Notes under the pieces: generated by a model
What the model was told of the DNA's origin: nothing
Databases searched by the model: none
The model's input: the letters and a program-made list of their open reading frames with translations, nothing else
NCBI RefSeq assembly: GCF_019578655.1
Contig: NC_063259.1
Location: forward strand, 5,196,001 to 5,260,000
DNA length: 64,000 bases
Origin: Ricinus communis
Taxonomy: Eukaryota; Streptophyta; Magnoliopsida; Malpighiales; Euphorbiaceae
Direction: 5' to 3'
Made by a program: the position numbers and the translations under genes
Part shown: positions 47,201-58,251 of the stretch, piece after piece
How the letters are laid out: each line of letters opens with the position of its first letter
Position numbering within the stretch: position 1 is the stretch's first letter

Positions 47201-50200
47201 CACAGCCTAGTTACTATAACTCTCTACTTCTAAGGAGTGATAAGTACAAAACTCATCCTGAATTATCTCAATAACAATAGAAATATTATCCTAAATTATC
47301 AGCATCTAAATAACAACTAATAACAACCAATAATAAATAATAACTAAGAATCTAATTAGCAGAATATCTTCTCACTATTGTGCTACATGGAGCGTTGTAC
47401 TCTACTTCTTTCCTTTTATTTCTGTATCATCACTCTCTCCCTCCAAAGTGCGCTTGACCTCGATTGTGAATGCTGAATGTTTCTCTATAAGTTGGCTGGC
47501 ACTCTCCCCAAGAAACATCTATAGGAGATAAACCATCTTAACAATTGAGACAACCAATGTTGCTGAGGTGCAGTGGTAATACACTGGTCCAAGAGAAACT
47601 TAACAAAACATTCTAATCAAGAATTTTCTGCCCGATAAAAATAATCTCCAATGACGAACAACTTTTGTGAGACCAGTCAGTTCCTTCTCATACGCTAGTA
47701 AGTGAAGATGGCATTGTACCAATGGTCTACTGAAAATGCTACAGGTTTGCCTTCTTGTTGTAAAACTGCTCCCACGTCACTATCAGATGCATCACACTCT
47801 ACCAAAAAGCTATTGCTGAAATCTGGCAGTGATGGTTGAATTTTTCTAATCCTTAATGCCATTTAGTTGTATTGGGGTATTCTACCATTGAAAAGCCATA
47901 TTCATTGTGGCAAAATCCCATTGAATGGGCATAAGAGTTCTGAGCCAATTAACCCCTACCACTGCACCAAAACCACATAATGGAAGGAAGAACAAATCAA
48001 ATTGAAATGTTTGTCTACCCAATTTAATAGGTAATATTTGGCAAACTCCAGAACACTTAAGCTTTTTGCCGTTTGCCACGACAACCCTTAGATTTTCTTT
48101 GGTTTCTGCTGGAATCTGAAGATGTCCCACAAAGGATTCATCCACCAAACTATGCATGCTTCCTGAGTCAGTAAGGATCAGTATTGGTCTTCCATGGATT
48201 TTCCCTTTGTTTGAGAAGATTGGGTACCTATTATAGCATGCAACGAAATTTCAGGTTCTAGTACGTCGCTATCAGTGGTTGCTGTCTCTTCAATCCCTTC
48301 TAACCGAAATAGTTTCTTGCATCTGTGTCCCAGAACAAAACATTCATCACAGTTGAAACAGAGACCTTTCGCCTTTCTATCTTCCATTTCAGTTCGTGCA
48401 AGTCATCGGATATAAGGAGAATTTTGAGTACCAGCCTCCTTTGGTATATGAATGGAGTTCCCTTCACCTCTATGAAAGATTGTGCTGCACCTTTTTCAGC
48501 TGAGATTCGCCGCCCGTGGAGTCGTGCAAGACTCATGGTTGTTGATAAGTCAAGTGGGTTGTGGAGTTCCACTTCAACAGCTATATCTTCTTGTAGTCCA
48601 CTGATTAAAATCTGCATCTCTTGCTCCGAGATTAAGGACGTGGTCTGGGCAGATAACTTTTCAAATTGGCATTGAAATTGTTCCACCGATCCTATTTGTT
48701 TTAATTTGGACAACTCACCTAACTTATTGCTTGTTGGGGGACCAAACCTTAAGTTACAGTGATGCTTAAATTCATCCATGTCAATTGTAGCTTGTCCCTT
48801 GCTAATTTTAAGTACCATACTTGGGCATTTTCTTCTAAATGTAACAAGGCTAAAGATACTCTTTCTTCTTCAGGCGTTCGTTGATGGTGGAAGAAATTCC
48901 CACTACGATTCAACCATACCAAAGGATCAGTATTTCCATCAAAACAAAGGAAATCAATCTTTGTATAACGAGGGAAGACTTGGCGATCCTCAGTGCGATC
49001 TATCCCCTTGAAGTTTCTAGGCTCATGAGGTTCACGATTGATCTGTCCCATTGAAGTTTCTAGTCTTCGGACTCGAATCTCTGTTTGCTAGGTGTTTAGA
49101 GTTTGCGTGAGTTGTTCCAGTTGTGTTGCCATGGTTCATTATCTTGCACAGGTTGCAGCTTGCTCAGCTTTATAGATTGTTAAGAATTCATTAAATTGCT
49201 CCTATACGGTTTGCAAATCTCCCATTACTTTTGGCTCTAATACCAAATTTGTATTAAAGCCCTGACTTTGGATCAGGTAATGGGACCTTGAAGTGCATAA
49301 TCCTCTCCTAACTTTATTGGAGAAGGAGACTTACAAAGCTTTTTCCTTCCTCTGCCTATCTTGACTGACTGATAATAGTATGAGAGCTTAATTAGAGAGA
49401 GAGCTCACTGATCTCACAATATTTAGATGAAAGTTTGTTTGCCTCTTCATTAACAATCTAATCTTCAAACACACAGCCAAGGTACCATAACTCCCTACTT
49501 GTAAGGAGTGATAAGTACAAAACTCATCCTAAATTATCTCAATAAAAATAGAAATATTATCCTAAATTATCAACAACTAAATGACAACTAATAGTAAATA
49601 ATAACTAGTAATAAATAACAACTAAGAAACTAATTAGCAGAATATCTTCCCACTATTGTGCCACATGGAGTGTTGTACTCCACTACTTTCTTTTTATTTA
49701 TGTATCATGGTCACACAAAAGGAATCATTTTTGCTCCCCTAACACACAAAAGGATCATTTTTGCTCCCCTAACATATAATCAATACGTTCATCCATTATG
49801 CTAAACAACAGAGCCACTAGATCTTGCAAAGAAACAGCATCAAATTTGGCCAAAACGCTTTGCCAATCACATGAAACATAAACATGCTACACATGTATTG
49901 TTTAATTAAAAGCAACAACTACCAGACATTTTGAAAGCATGCACCCTTTGCCTAATCTTTTGTACCACTTGATAGAACATTGCTTCCAGAAACCCTACAT
50001 GCAAAGAATGCCTAATTGAGCTGAAAAATAAAACGTTGCTCAAATTACAATGACTTGCTATAATCTATAAATTGTTTGGGTTATATGAATAGTTGGCAAA
50101 AGAAACATTACAAAAGACAATAACTAGCAAAAGAAAGAGCACCACTTGTTATCATGAAATCGCCTTTATTCTTTGCACTCATGTGAAAACTATAATAGCT

Positions 50201-53200
50201 GGCCCAAAGGCAAAATTAATAGAATTTCTTTTCGGCCTAATTACCAAATAATTCATGGACTTATAACTTTTTTTCATTTTTAACTAATTGTTACAAGAGT
50301 TGCATTTAAACTCCCAAGCTTGTAATTATTTTCTATTTCACTACTCCAGCAGTTTTTTCCAAATTGGAATAATTACAAAAATAGTGTGTAGACTTGTTAA
50401 GATTTGACAATCAAGTATTTAAACTATTAAAAGTTACAATTTAGTGTGCAAAACCGGAATTATTAACATTTAAGTGTACGGAACTGGTAACCTATATATA
50501 AGAAGCTGGATAAATACAAAAATGGTATGTTAACTTATTAAAATTTGACATCAAAAATTTAAACTCTTAAAAGTTACAATTTGGAATGTGAACTTAGTAA
50601 ATATTTATAATTGAGTGTATTTAGCAAATCAATAGCAGTTACGGACTTGTAATCTTAAAATACATATTATCGGTTTAAGTAGATAAAAAAAATAATATGG
50701 CAAAAAATCTTTAAAATATATTTATTCTTAATAGATTAATACATTGCTCTCATTATCAACATCATTACACTGTTATATTTTCAACAATTTTTCTAAAGAA
50801 ACCTCTATCCAACTTTGAGCAACACATTGTTTTCTTCGACCCATCACTACAAACAGCTAAAACAAAATTAGTTATTATTGAGGACAATAATCTTGACTAC
50901 AATGTTAATAATTAATACATCTTCTTATGAAATATATAATATTTATTTATACATTTTTTATCTATCTTTGTAATTCTTATTGTTTACATTAAAAAAATTT
51001 TCCTCCTTCATATAAATATTATCTTTTATTATGAAAATATAATAGTTTGATTTGTCTAGTTTAGATTTTCTTTATATATATAATAATTGGTTTCACATAT
51101 TCAAATATTAATAATTTTTAATTTAACACACTAAATTTTTAAAAGATTAAACACTTGATTATTAAATTTTAATAAGTAGGCACACCAATTTATAAGAATT
51201 TGATATGAATAACCTGTAATTTGCTGTTAACCTGCTATATACACTCAATCATAAATATTTACTAAGTTTATATAACAAGTTATAACTTGTAAAGTTTAGA
51301 CATTTAATTGTTAAATCTTAACAAGTTCAACCACTATGTTTATAATTATTCCTTCCAGATTCACCGACGAGAGTTGCTTATGTGGCAATCGGACTCCAAA
51401 ATAAAATAAAAAATTGACTTGCTTGTGGCGACGACGATATTTTTGATTTTGAATTTTTAGAGAACTCAAAGTTGTTGCCATGTCCGGATAAAGATACAGA
51501 ACTCAAAAATCCTCTCACCTCTCTTGCTAAGAAGTTGCCTTCCATGTTTTCACCTCTTTTGCTCCTCACCATTACAGAGGCTGTAAATGTTGGTGACATC
51601 CTTCTTGGTGCCGCCGCGAAATACCCACGTGGACCGTCCATTAGAATCACATCCCAAGCAACTTCATGAATATGATTTGGCATGTTGTTTATGCCTAGCT
51701 TGCAATCTGAGAAGAGTAAATTTTGTACTGGTTTACACCCATCTTTGGCTTGTGCTTGTGCTACTGATAAAAGATCATTCATTTCGCTTACTTTGGTCCT
51801 TTACTCTATGTCATAAGCTTCGATTTCTAGGTGAATCGTTTCAAAATTCGACACATAGTACTCACTTCCATCAAGAAAGATTGGTACGGCCATGGAAATT
51901 AAGTGATTTTCACAAAAAGGTTTCATGGGTTAAGCCAAAAACTAGGAAATTGCAAGGGGGTGGGCAGCAGTGGAGAGTGGATGGCGATGGTGGAGAGTTT
52001 AGTGGATGACATGTGTGCAATGGTGGTGTTGGAAGTTGAAGCATAGTGGAGTAAGGCTGTAGTGACAGAGACTGGAAGAGAAGTGGGGAAGTGGGGGAGG
52101 AAGTGTTGGTTGTAACGTGGGGATGGTGGAGGAGAAAAGAGTGAGAGTAAAAGCCAATGTAAAGAAATTAACTACAAAGAGTAAAGAAAGCCAATGTGTT
52201 TTCTGTTATGTAATTGAGCAAAACACACCGTTTTAACGAGTCAGTTTAGTTATTTGCTTACTCATCAAGTCAATTCTTTTTTTTTTATTTTGGGGTCCGA
52301 TTGCCACATAAGCAACTACAACCGGTGAATTTTAAAAATACTGTCGGAATAGTGAAACAGAAAAAATTTTACAAGCTTCGGAGTTTAAATGCAACTTATG
52401 AAACAATTAGTTAAAAATGAAAAAAAATGTTGAAAGTTCAGGAATTATTTGGTAATTAGGCCTTTCTTTTAAGTTTTATGGAGATAGAAAACAATATAAA
52501 TCCTACTCACCATTTCAAGGACTCTTCTTAGCATGAGACCTCCAAAAGAATGTCCACATGAGACAAACATGGCATCTTCAAGAAATGCACCGCTAGAACA
52601 AAAAAAAAAAAAATCAGCAAGGTGAAAAGAAAATATCCATTTAGCATACATATAGAGCACACATTTATAGCAGTTCATATTTTTGCCTATGCATTTTTTA
52701 TTAAAAAAAGATGAAATCAACAAATGACTTGGAAAGAGCAACCTTAGAAAGAATATTTGAATTAATGAAAAAGCAACAAAACAATAAATTGAGTTAATTT
52801 GCAATTGGAGTACAAATGTAATTTAGTAATTAAAAAAAATTAATCACAATATTTGTTGACAACTATGATTTTAGGGCACGTTTTAAGGAATTAATTATGT
52901 AAATTTCTGTAATTAGTTATTAGCTATTATTTCCTATTTAGTAAGTATAATTATATAATTATATGCATCTTAAGTTTACTATAAATAATAACTCTCAGCC
53001 ATAGGGTAAAGATACAACCCTATTTCATTCAAATCTCTCTGCATCCGAAACCTACAATATTCAGCCTTCTAACTTTTCTACCATCTAATACAACTATAGC
53101 ATGTGGCCGACACAGCTTAGAGTAGAGCATTATAATATAAGATCTCAGCAATTGAAACAGTTGTTGCATAAAATCCAAGACATTCGAAGTGGGTTTTGAA

Positions 53201-56200
53201 CATTAGTAGTAGGAATAATCACAACACTCAAATGCACATATGTACATATCACCAAAAGGGGCAGAACTAGAATAGCAAGTATAGATAAATAATATAATCC
53301 ATGATGTCTATTATCTACCATCATAATGCCAAAAAGCATTTAGACGCTGCCATCAAGAGAATTTTTATCTAGGGACTCAGATAAACAAATAAACTCTAGG
53401 CCAAGTGAAGCTCAAATCAAGAATTGCAGTTAAAAAACATGACAGATATTTCATCCTGAGAGCCAAGTTATTCTCTAGTTCAATGAACAAACAAAAAGAC
53501 CAATACAGTGAATTTTCATAAAAAGAGGAAGTCAACATACATTATAGATTAGCATATCATGTTATGTGGTCTAGTAGAGAAGTAATTGGTATATAATCAA
53601 TAGCCAAAGAAATTAGAGGTGATACTTATTTTCCATGTGATGAATTAGACAATATGGCACTACATTGAATGAGTGCCTTTTCGGCATTAATGTTGAAATT
53701 TATTTTCCCTAAGCACCTTTTTGACATAGTTAGACTTACAAAAAGTCAATTTATAACTATTGGTTAGCTATTTCACAATATTCATGACCGAAACATGTTA
53801 GATCTACCTTGAAAACAAAATGTCATTTAGTCATTGTATTCGAGATGGCACCCTTCTCAATAGCATCATCTATGCTAGTAAACAAAACATGCTAAAAATC
53901 TCATCATTGCATTGAGTTAGCAATAGCTCAATTGATCGCAAATCTTAATAGTAATACAAACTTAAGCATCATTACAGCCAAGTCAATAAGCCAAAAAGAA
54001 AAGCAAATCAAACACAAGAACAACTTACGATAATGGATCTGAAAGAACACTTCTTAATGATGGTTCTTTGGTCAAGTTACATCGAATAACCTGTAAATTT
54101 AAAATTCACTATCATATTTCATATGATAGATAGTCGAAATGAAAGTTCAGTTCATATATTAAAACAGGGAAAAAAATTTTAAAAACAAAGGTATCAAAAT
54201 TGATAATGAGAAAAGAAATAAGGATATTATGATAAAGATAAAGATACGGAGGCCACCATGTCTTCTAACAAGGTTTGCCTGAAACATTATTGCATCTTTG
54301 GACATTTTCAACATTTTCCTTTTATCCTCAGTTCCAAAACTAGAACTTCACTCAATTACAAAGTGAGCAACGAAGCTAAAGAAAAAGAAAGGAGTTTTTT
54401 TCATTAAAGACCTAACTGTTTTCCACTTATAGCTTCTATTCTATTAATTTCTTATTTTGGATTTTCATATCTAGGAAAGGTATTTTTGTCTAGGAGTCTT
54501 GTCATTGATTATGGAATTCCTTTCTTACTAAGGGAAGTTCACTATGGAATTTCTTATTTACTATCGTTCATTTCAGAAATGTTCTTTCCGAGAACATTAT
54601 TTTATTTGCATGTATGGAGTTCACTAGGAAATGTTCTTATTTAGAAGTTTTTAGTGCTAATAGCACTTAAGATCAGTAAACTTATCACTGAGTTTCTGTA
54701 TTGTCACTAAATTTTAACCTATTGATAAATTTTGGTAGAGTTCTAGAGTCGTGGATAATATAGATGAAGCTTTCTTATACAATTCTACAACTAAAACTTG
54801 CTCACAAACATTCTGGCTTATTTAGCACATAAATAATTTTCTTCATGTTTATATATATTTTACCATTTAACAACAATGAATTTATTAAAAAGAAGTAACA
54901 AAGTTTTCGTTTTACTTTACAAAATAACTTTTGATCACCATATTAAAATATGACAAATGCAATGAATGTTAGTGAAAATAACCCGAGTTTTTTTAATTTG
55001 CTTTGTGCATGGTGAAAGTAATATTCCACTTTAGAAGTTTTTCCTATTTGTTTCATGTACAGTGTTAACAAGGAATTCTCTCATTTACTAATATGATAGG
55101 ACTAATTGAAAGGTTTTATAAGCATAGTAGTGTTATGCATTAGGGAAAATTATTAAATTTATATTTGCTTTCTTTTTTCCTTGTCTTTCTTTTACCTAGT
55201 CTTCTTTGTTACTGCAATTACGTTCATTCTCATTCTTAATGGTCTATGATAGCTCCACTCTGTGAAACTTGAAATTATATTGCTTGTTTGATGAGGTCAT
55301 TGACATGGTTGTTGCACTGTAGGTGTGTAAGTGCATTGAATTATGTAGTACATGCAAGAAGGAACTTTCTTCCGTCAGCTCCTAAAATCACATCCTCACC
55401 CTATAAAGTTGTCAACATTAAATTTTTACTGCACTGGGAAAAGAGGTTATGGCCATTCTCCATGGTTGAGGCTTGGTGGACGCACCCGTGAGAGGCTGCC
55501 TCAGCTAGGGGAATTTATCATTTCATAGACAGTGAAAGAGAGAAGAATTTGAGATTTTTTTTTTTCATTCCATTTCCTTGTCGCAATCCCATTCTACAAC
55601 TATTTCATAAACTGCATCTAAATAAACTCTTACGTAGAATTACTAATCCAGCTAGGAGCCTGGGACAATAACGAGCTAAAAGGTCTCTTTTAATACTTAT
55701 GAAATCTAGTATTTTCTTGAACTTTTGATATTTAAAATATTAAAACAACTCAATTTCAAAGGAAACATGAAGAATGGATGTGATCTCTTTTTCAATCTTA
55801 CTTCTACCATACTGCAATATCATTTCTTCTTCATTCTCAGGGATCTTCCAGCCTGCTAACCTTCTCATATCAACTTGGACAAGAGATTTATTTTTTATGT
55901 TTCGCCCCTAATCCTACTACCATATGCTGGAAAGTTTATTTTTATCATTACATTGTCACAAAAGACTAATTTCCACCAAATATTCAGGTTTTTCCCAGTA
56001 CAAAAAGCTTTGCAGGCAGATTGAAAATATGTCCTAATTCCATGAGTTAACAAGTTCTATAGTCACTGCTCAACAAAACATTTTGAGAGCCAAATGTCAA
56101 AAGAAACATCTTAATCATGGTAATCAAGCCAAGCAGGCCACTAAATATTAGGGCATAGGAAAGAGGAATCTTAAATGGATAGTTAAACTACGAACTACTT

Positions 56201-58251
56201 TGGCAGAACCAAAGTATAGCATGAGGGAGAGGAAATGAGAAGGAAAACAAAAAGAAAAAGTTTCAAGGGAAAAAAGAGAACAAAATCTACTTACATAGTT
56301 GTTATCGAGCCGATTGCTCATAACATCCTCCTCAGCAGAAAGGTCATCCATAAACTGGCTCACAGATATTGGCACATAGCTTTGGGGAATGACATGACCA
56401 GCTGCTGCAATTGGAGAACAATCTAATATAGCATTGCCCTGTGGCATTAGCCTAAATGCCAAAGCCATCCTGTATCACGAAGTTTGATAAGTTGAAGGTT
56501 AAATTGAATTGCAATAGCTGATATTCTTTCTCAAAACAGGAAAAGAATTGATTAAACTGAATTACCTCCCACCATTATTAGTGCCTGATGGGTAATCAGG
56601 AGCAGCTCTATATGAAGCAGCAGGACGAAGACCTGCAGTAGCATGACTAAGTGCCTTGCCTGTTATCAGTAAAAGATCCCCAGGCCCTATGCCAGACTCA
56701 GCAAGGTACCATCGACCATTGGGGTCACAAACCTATGGGAACAAAGTACTTTAAATATGGGGAGAAGGAGAAAGAGTGGGGGGGGTGGGGGGTGGTGTGT
56801 GGGGGGGTTATGAGTGTACAAAAAATCATTTATCAAAATAAAATATATCACCTTGCAACAAATGAAAACATTATTTATTGACTGGAATGATTACAGATTT
56901 ATCTAGAAAACCACAAAATGGAAGTGACAAAGAACTTTGAAAAAAGCATTTGGAAAGAACAAGACTGTACCAGTTGCATAATACTGTAGCATTAGAACAT
57001 AGCGGTTTAGATGTCATACACATTTTACAAAAAAGATAGACAGATACCTGGAGACCAGGATTATCTGAAGAAATCAGAGTCAACAATCCTTTTTCAATTT
57101 CACCGTTAACTGCTGACTTCCCTCCTCCAATAGCCCCCTTTCCATTCTGCAAGGACACAAGGGAATAGGTGGCAAGAAGCACAGATGAGGATACCTCATT
57201 AGCAGGCAAGGGGGTGTCGTCAAGTAAATGGTTGAAAACACTGCATCCAAGATAGAATGTAACTGAACAATGTGAAAGTATTAAGCATATGAAGAGCAGA
57301 TGCTGAAACAAATATCCACCATCTCCATCCTTACTCGCTTCGCAACCGAAGATGCCTTGCAATTGCACATAGAGCAGCACGAGCTGCCTTACCCATGCAC
57401 CTGAAAGTTTCAGCCATACATGGAGGAGACGAGTCCCAGTCTTCCAAAGCCCTAACACCAGATAGTATTATAACATCAGAGACCTACAACTACAGCAGTG
57501 ATGCAGACATGCACAATTATAACCAGAAATGCCATCAACTTGACGAGAAAAGACAATCTATCAATTCAACAATATTTAGTGAAGCATAACAGGGTCTTAA
57601 AAAATGCTACTCTAAGCTACATATCATATATTCCCAAACGATAGTGCTGTTGATAATTTGGGTCCGCGTCAATCATCCAACAGCCCCCCAAGATAACAAC
57701 ACTCAGAATACGGGGATAAAACACTCATGTGGCTGGACATACACGGTTGCAGTGTATAAACCTGGAGTAGACAAGTATTACCTTAACAGAAACCAGCAAT
57801 GCTAGAATTGATGTAACAAGTAGAATGATTACCTTCCAGCCCTGTACGTATAGACCCCACGGCCACCTATTTTGGACGGAGCACGAGTCCTAAAAAACAA
57901 GCGAGAGGATTCCAAGGCACACTTGATGAGAGAAGCATCCTCACTCCCTACTTCAATAACCGCTGCGTTATGCCTCATCAAAGAACCTGACAGTGTATCC
58001 ACAGCCCTCATGTAGGCCCCACCTGGTGCCCCATCAAAGGGTGATATGTCTGATAGCCTCACCCTGGCCAGCATCACCGGTGGTGGTGGTGGAGGCGGGG
58101 GCGGTGGCGGTTCCACCACATGATCCACTGGTTGGCGATGAGAAGTAGACAGAGAAAGAGGAGAGGGAGTTGGGGATCTAAGAGTTGATGAATTTGGCTG
58201 AGAGGGAACTGCAGAAGAGTTCTGCTGTGGCTGTATCATCATCACAACCAT
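44203..58251 (-). CDS. PUB62: U-box domain protein, PUB62-like (12 exons, 560 aa)
   Basis: Exons on the minus strand: 58251-57833, 57451-57335, 57240-57048, 56732-56566, 56469-56295, 54090-54029, 52592-52511, 46654-46597, 46392-46268, 44908-44825, 44734-44664, 44332-44203. All have GT/AG borders and keep frame (1683 nt including TAA). Residues 48-58 are an 11-Pro run. Residues about 60-340 ([15 protein letters not shown] ... [15 protein letters not shown] ... [17 protein letters not shown]) resemble a 2-oxoglutarate oxygenase fold without the usual HxD. Residues about 370-435 are the U-box ([16 protein letters not shown] ... [16 protein letters not shown]), expected to bind E2 and act as a ubiquitin ligase. 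Residues about 480-540 look SH3/KOW-like ([17 protein letters not shown]). The order matches plant PUB62/63 proteins as I know them. Introns 5, 6 and 9 are AT-rich with no other gene seen. The upstream region 58252-58450 should hold the promoter; no clear TATA box. Confidence 0.93.
46988..47429 (-). mobile_element. 3' LTR of the intronic gypsy element
   Basis: 442 bases. Matches 49250-49707 along its whole length with scattered substitutions and a 6-base deletion (ATTAAA) near the left end. Ends TG...CA. Confidence 0.85.
47450..49132 (-). pseudogene. gag-protease-RNase H of the intronic gypsy element
   Basis: gag starts at the ATG 49132 ([14 protein letters not shown], then an in-frame stop). 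It continues with [19 protein letters not shown] and the [14 protein letters not shown] block (to 48830), shifts near 48780, and runs as [20 protein letters not shown] to about 48390. A zinc knuckle (GLCFNCDE...GHRCKK) is at 48360-48310. After another shift the protease has its active site [15 protein letters not shown] (48180-48130) and ends near 47882. A junction near 47860 then joins an RNase H fragment ([33 protein letters not shown], 47810-47640). RT and integrase are gone. The sequence cannot make active enzymes. Confidence 0.8.
49233..49245 (-). promoter_or_regulatory. Primer-binding site for initiator tRNA-Met
   Basis: The minus strand reads TGGTATTAGAGCC, one mismatch to TGGTATCAGAGCC (complement of the plant initiator tRNA-Met 3' end). 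Four bases separate it from the 5' LTR end at 49250. Confidence 0.88.
49250..49707 (-). mobile_element. 5' LTR of the intronic gypsy element
   Basis: 458 bases; see the 3' LTR entry. TG at 49250 (plus strand) and CA at 49707. Adjacent to the primer site. Confidence 0.85.
49712..49772. repeat. Two copies of a ~31-bp repeat
   Basis: 'cacacaaaaggaatcatttt' + tgctcccctaa is followed immediately by a second copy lacking one base. Confidence 0.85.
50366..51352. mobile_element. MITE nested in the left TIR of the Pack-MULE
   Basis: The ends are GGAATAATTAC... on both strands, and inverted similarity runs over about 150 bases (for example acttgttaagatttgacaat versus its inverse at 51290-51330). The flanks are TTCCAAATT (50357-50365) and TTCCAGATT (51353-51361), a 9-base duplication with one mismatch. 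Removing it restores collinearity of the host TIR with the right TIR. No coding capacity; Mutator-type. Confidence 0.85.
51455..52110 (-). pseudogene. Captured glucuronoxylan 4-O-methyltransferase-like (DUF579) fragment
   Basis: On the minus strand: [14 protein letters not shown] and [10 protein letters not shown] (52100-52000), [13 protein letters not shown] (about 51950), [20 protein letters not shown] (about 51880), then [36 protein letters not shown] and [10 protein letters not shown] (51735-51560). This order and the DGPRGY motif are typical of the GXM/IRX15 family, Golgi proteins acting on xylan. The fragment covers much of the catalytic domain, lacks both ends, and has one frameshift (near 51905) and at least two stops. 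It lies inside the Pack-MULE, so it was transduplicated from a parent gene elsewhere. It is oriented like the host gene. Confidence 0.88.
52593..54028 (-). other. Intron 6 of the U-box gene
   Basis: AT-rich, with a poly-A run beside exon 7 (52600-52612). At 52860-53110 there is LTR-like text (a TATA-like 'ttactataaataataactct' at 52978-52997, then CT-rich sequence), possibly a small decayed copia LTR; no borders could be fixed. No gene is seen. Confidence 0.4.
54091..56294 (-). other. Intron 5 of the U-box gene
   Basis: A 2.2-kb AT-rich intron with no recognisable exon, RNA or complete transposon. Short open frames here have no family pattern. Confidence 0.6.
56778..56807 (+). other. G-rich tract, potential G-quadruplex (intron 3)
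   Basis: Runs of 8, 6, 2 and 7 G separated by T or TGTGT on the plus strand; the gene's transcript carries the C-rich complement. Lies 46 bases past the 3' border of exon 4 within intron 3. Confidence 0.6.

Larger units (their letters stand above)
46988..49707 (-). mobile_element. Non-autonomous chromovirus-like Ty3/gypsy element in intron 7
   Basis: Two LTRs (46988-47429 and 49250-49707) flank gag, protease and an RNase H piece. On the minus strand both LTRs start TGATACA. The target duplication is TGGTA (46983-46987) versus TGGTC (49708-49712), 4 of 5 bases. The polypurine tract GGAGGGAGAGAGTGA is at 47430-47444. The initiator-tRNA-Met primer site is at 49233-49245. Most of RT and all of integrase are deleted. 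It inserted in the same orientation as the host gene. Confidence 0.88.
50234..52462. mobile_element. Pack-MULE (Mutator-like element with captured gene fragment) in intron 7
   Basis: The terminal inverted repeats begin GGCCTAATTACCAAATAATTC on both strands and extend about 200 bases once an inserted MITE (50366-51352) is removed. The inner end of the repeat is the 'agttgcttatgtggcaatcgg' text at about 51372-51393 and its inverse at 52290-52315. The flanks are TTTCTTTTC (50225-50233) and TTTCTTTTA (52463-52471), a 9-base duplication with one mismatch, as expected for Mutator-like elements. Between the TIRs lies a fragment of a glucuronoxylan methyltransferase-like gene. No transposase is present. 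Confidence 0.9.

Noticed and set aside
52860..53110. Possible small copia LTR in intron 6
   Set aside because: It has a TATA-like site and LTR-like text but no defined ends, primer site or target duplication.
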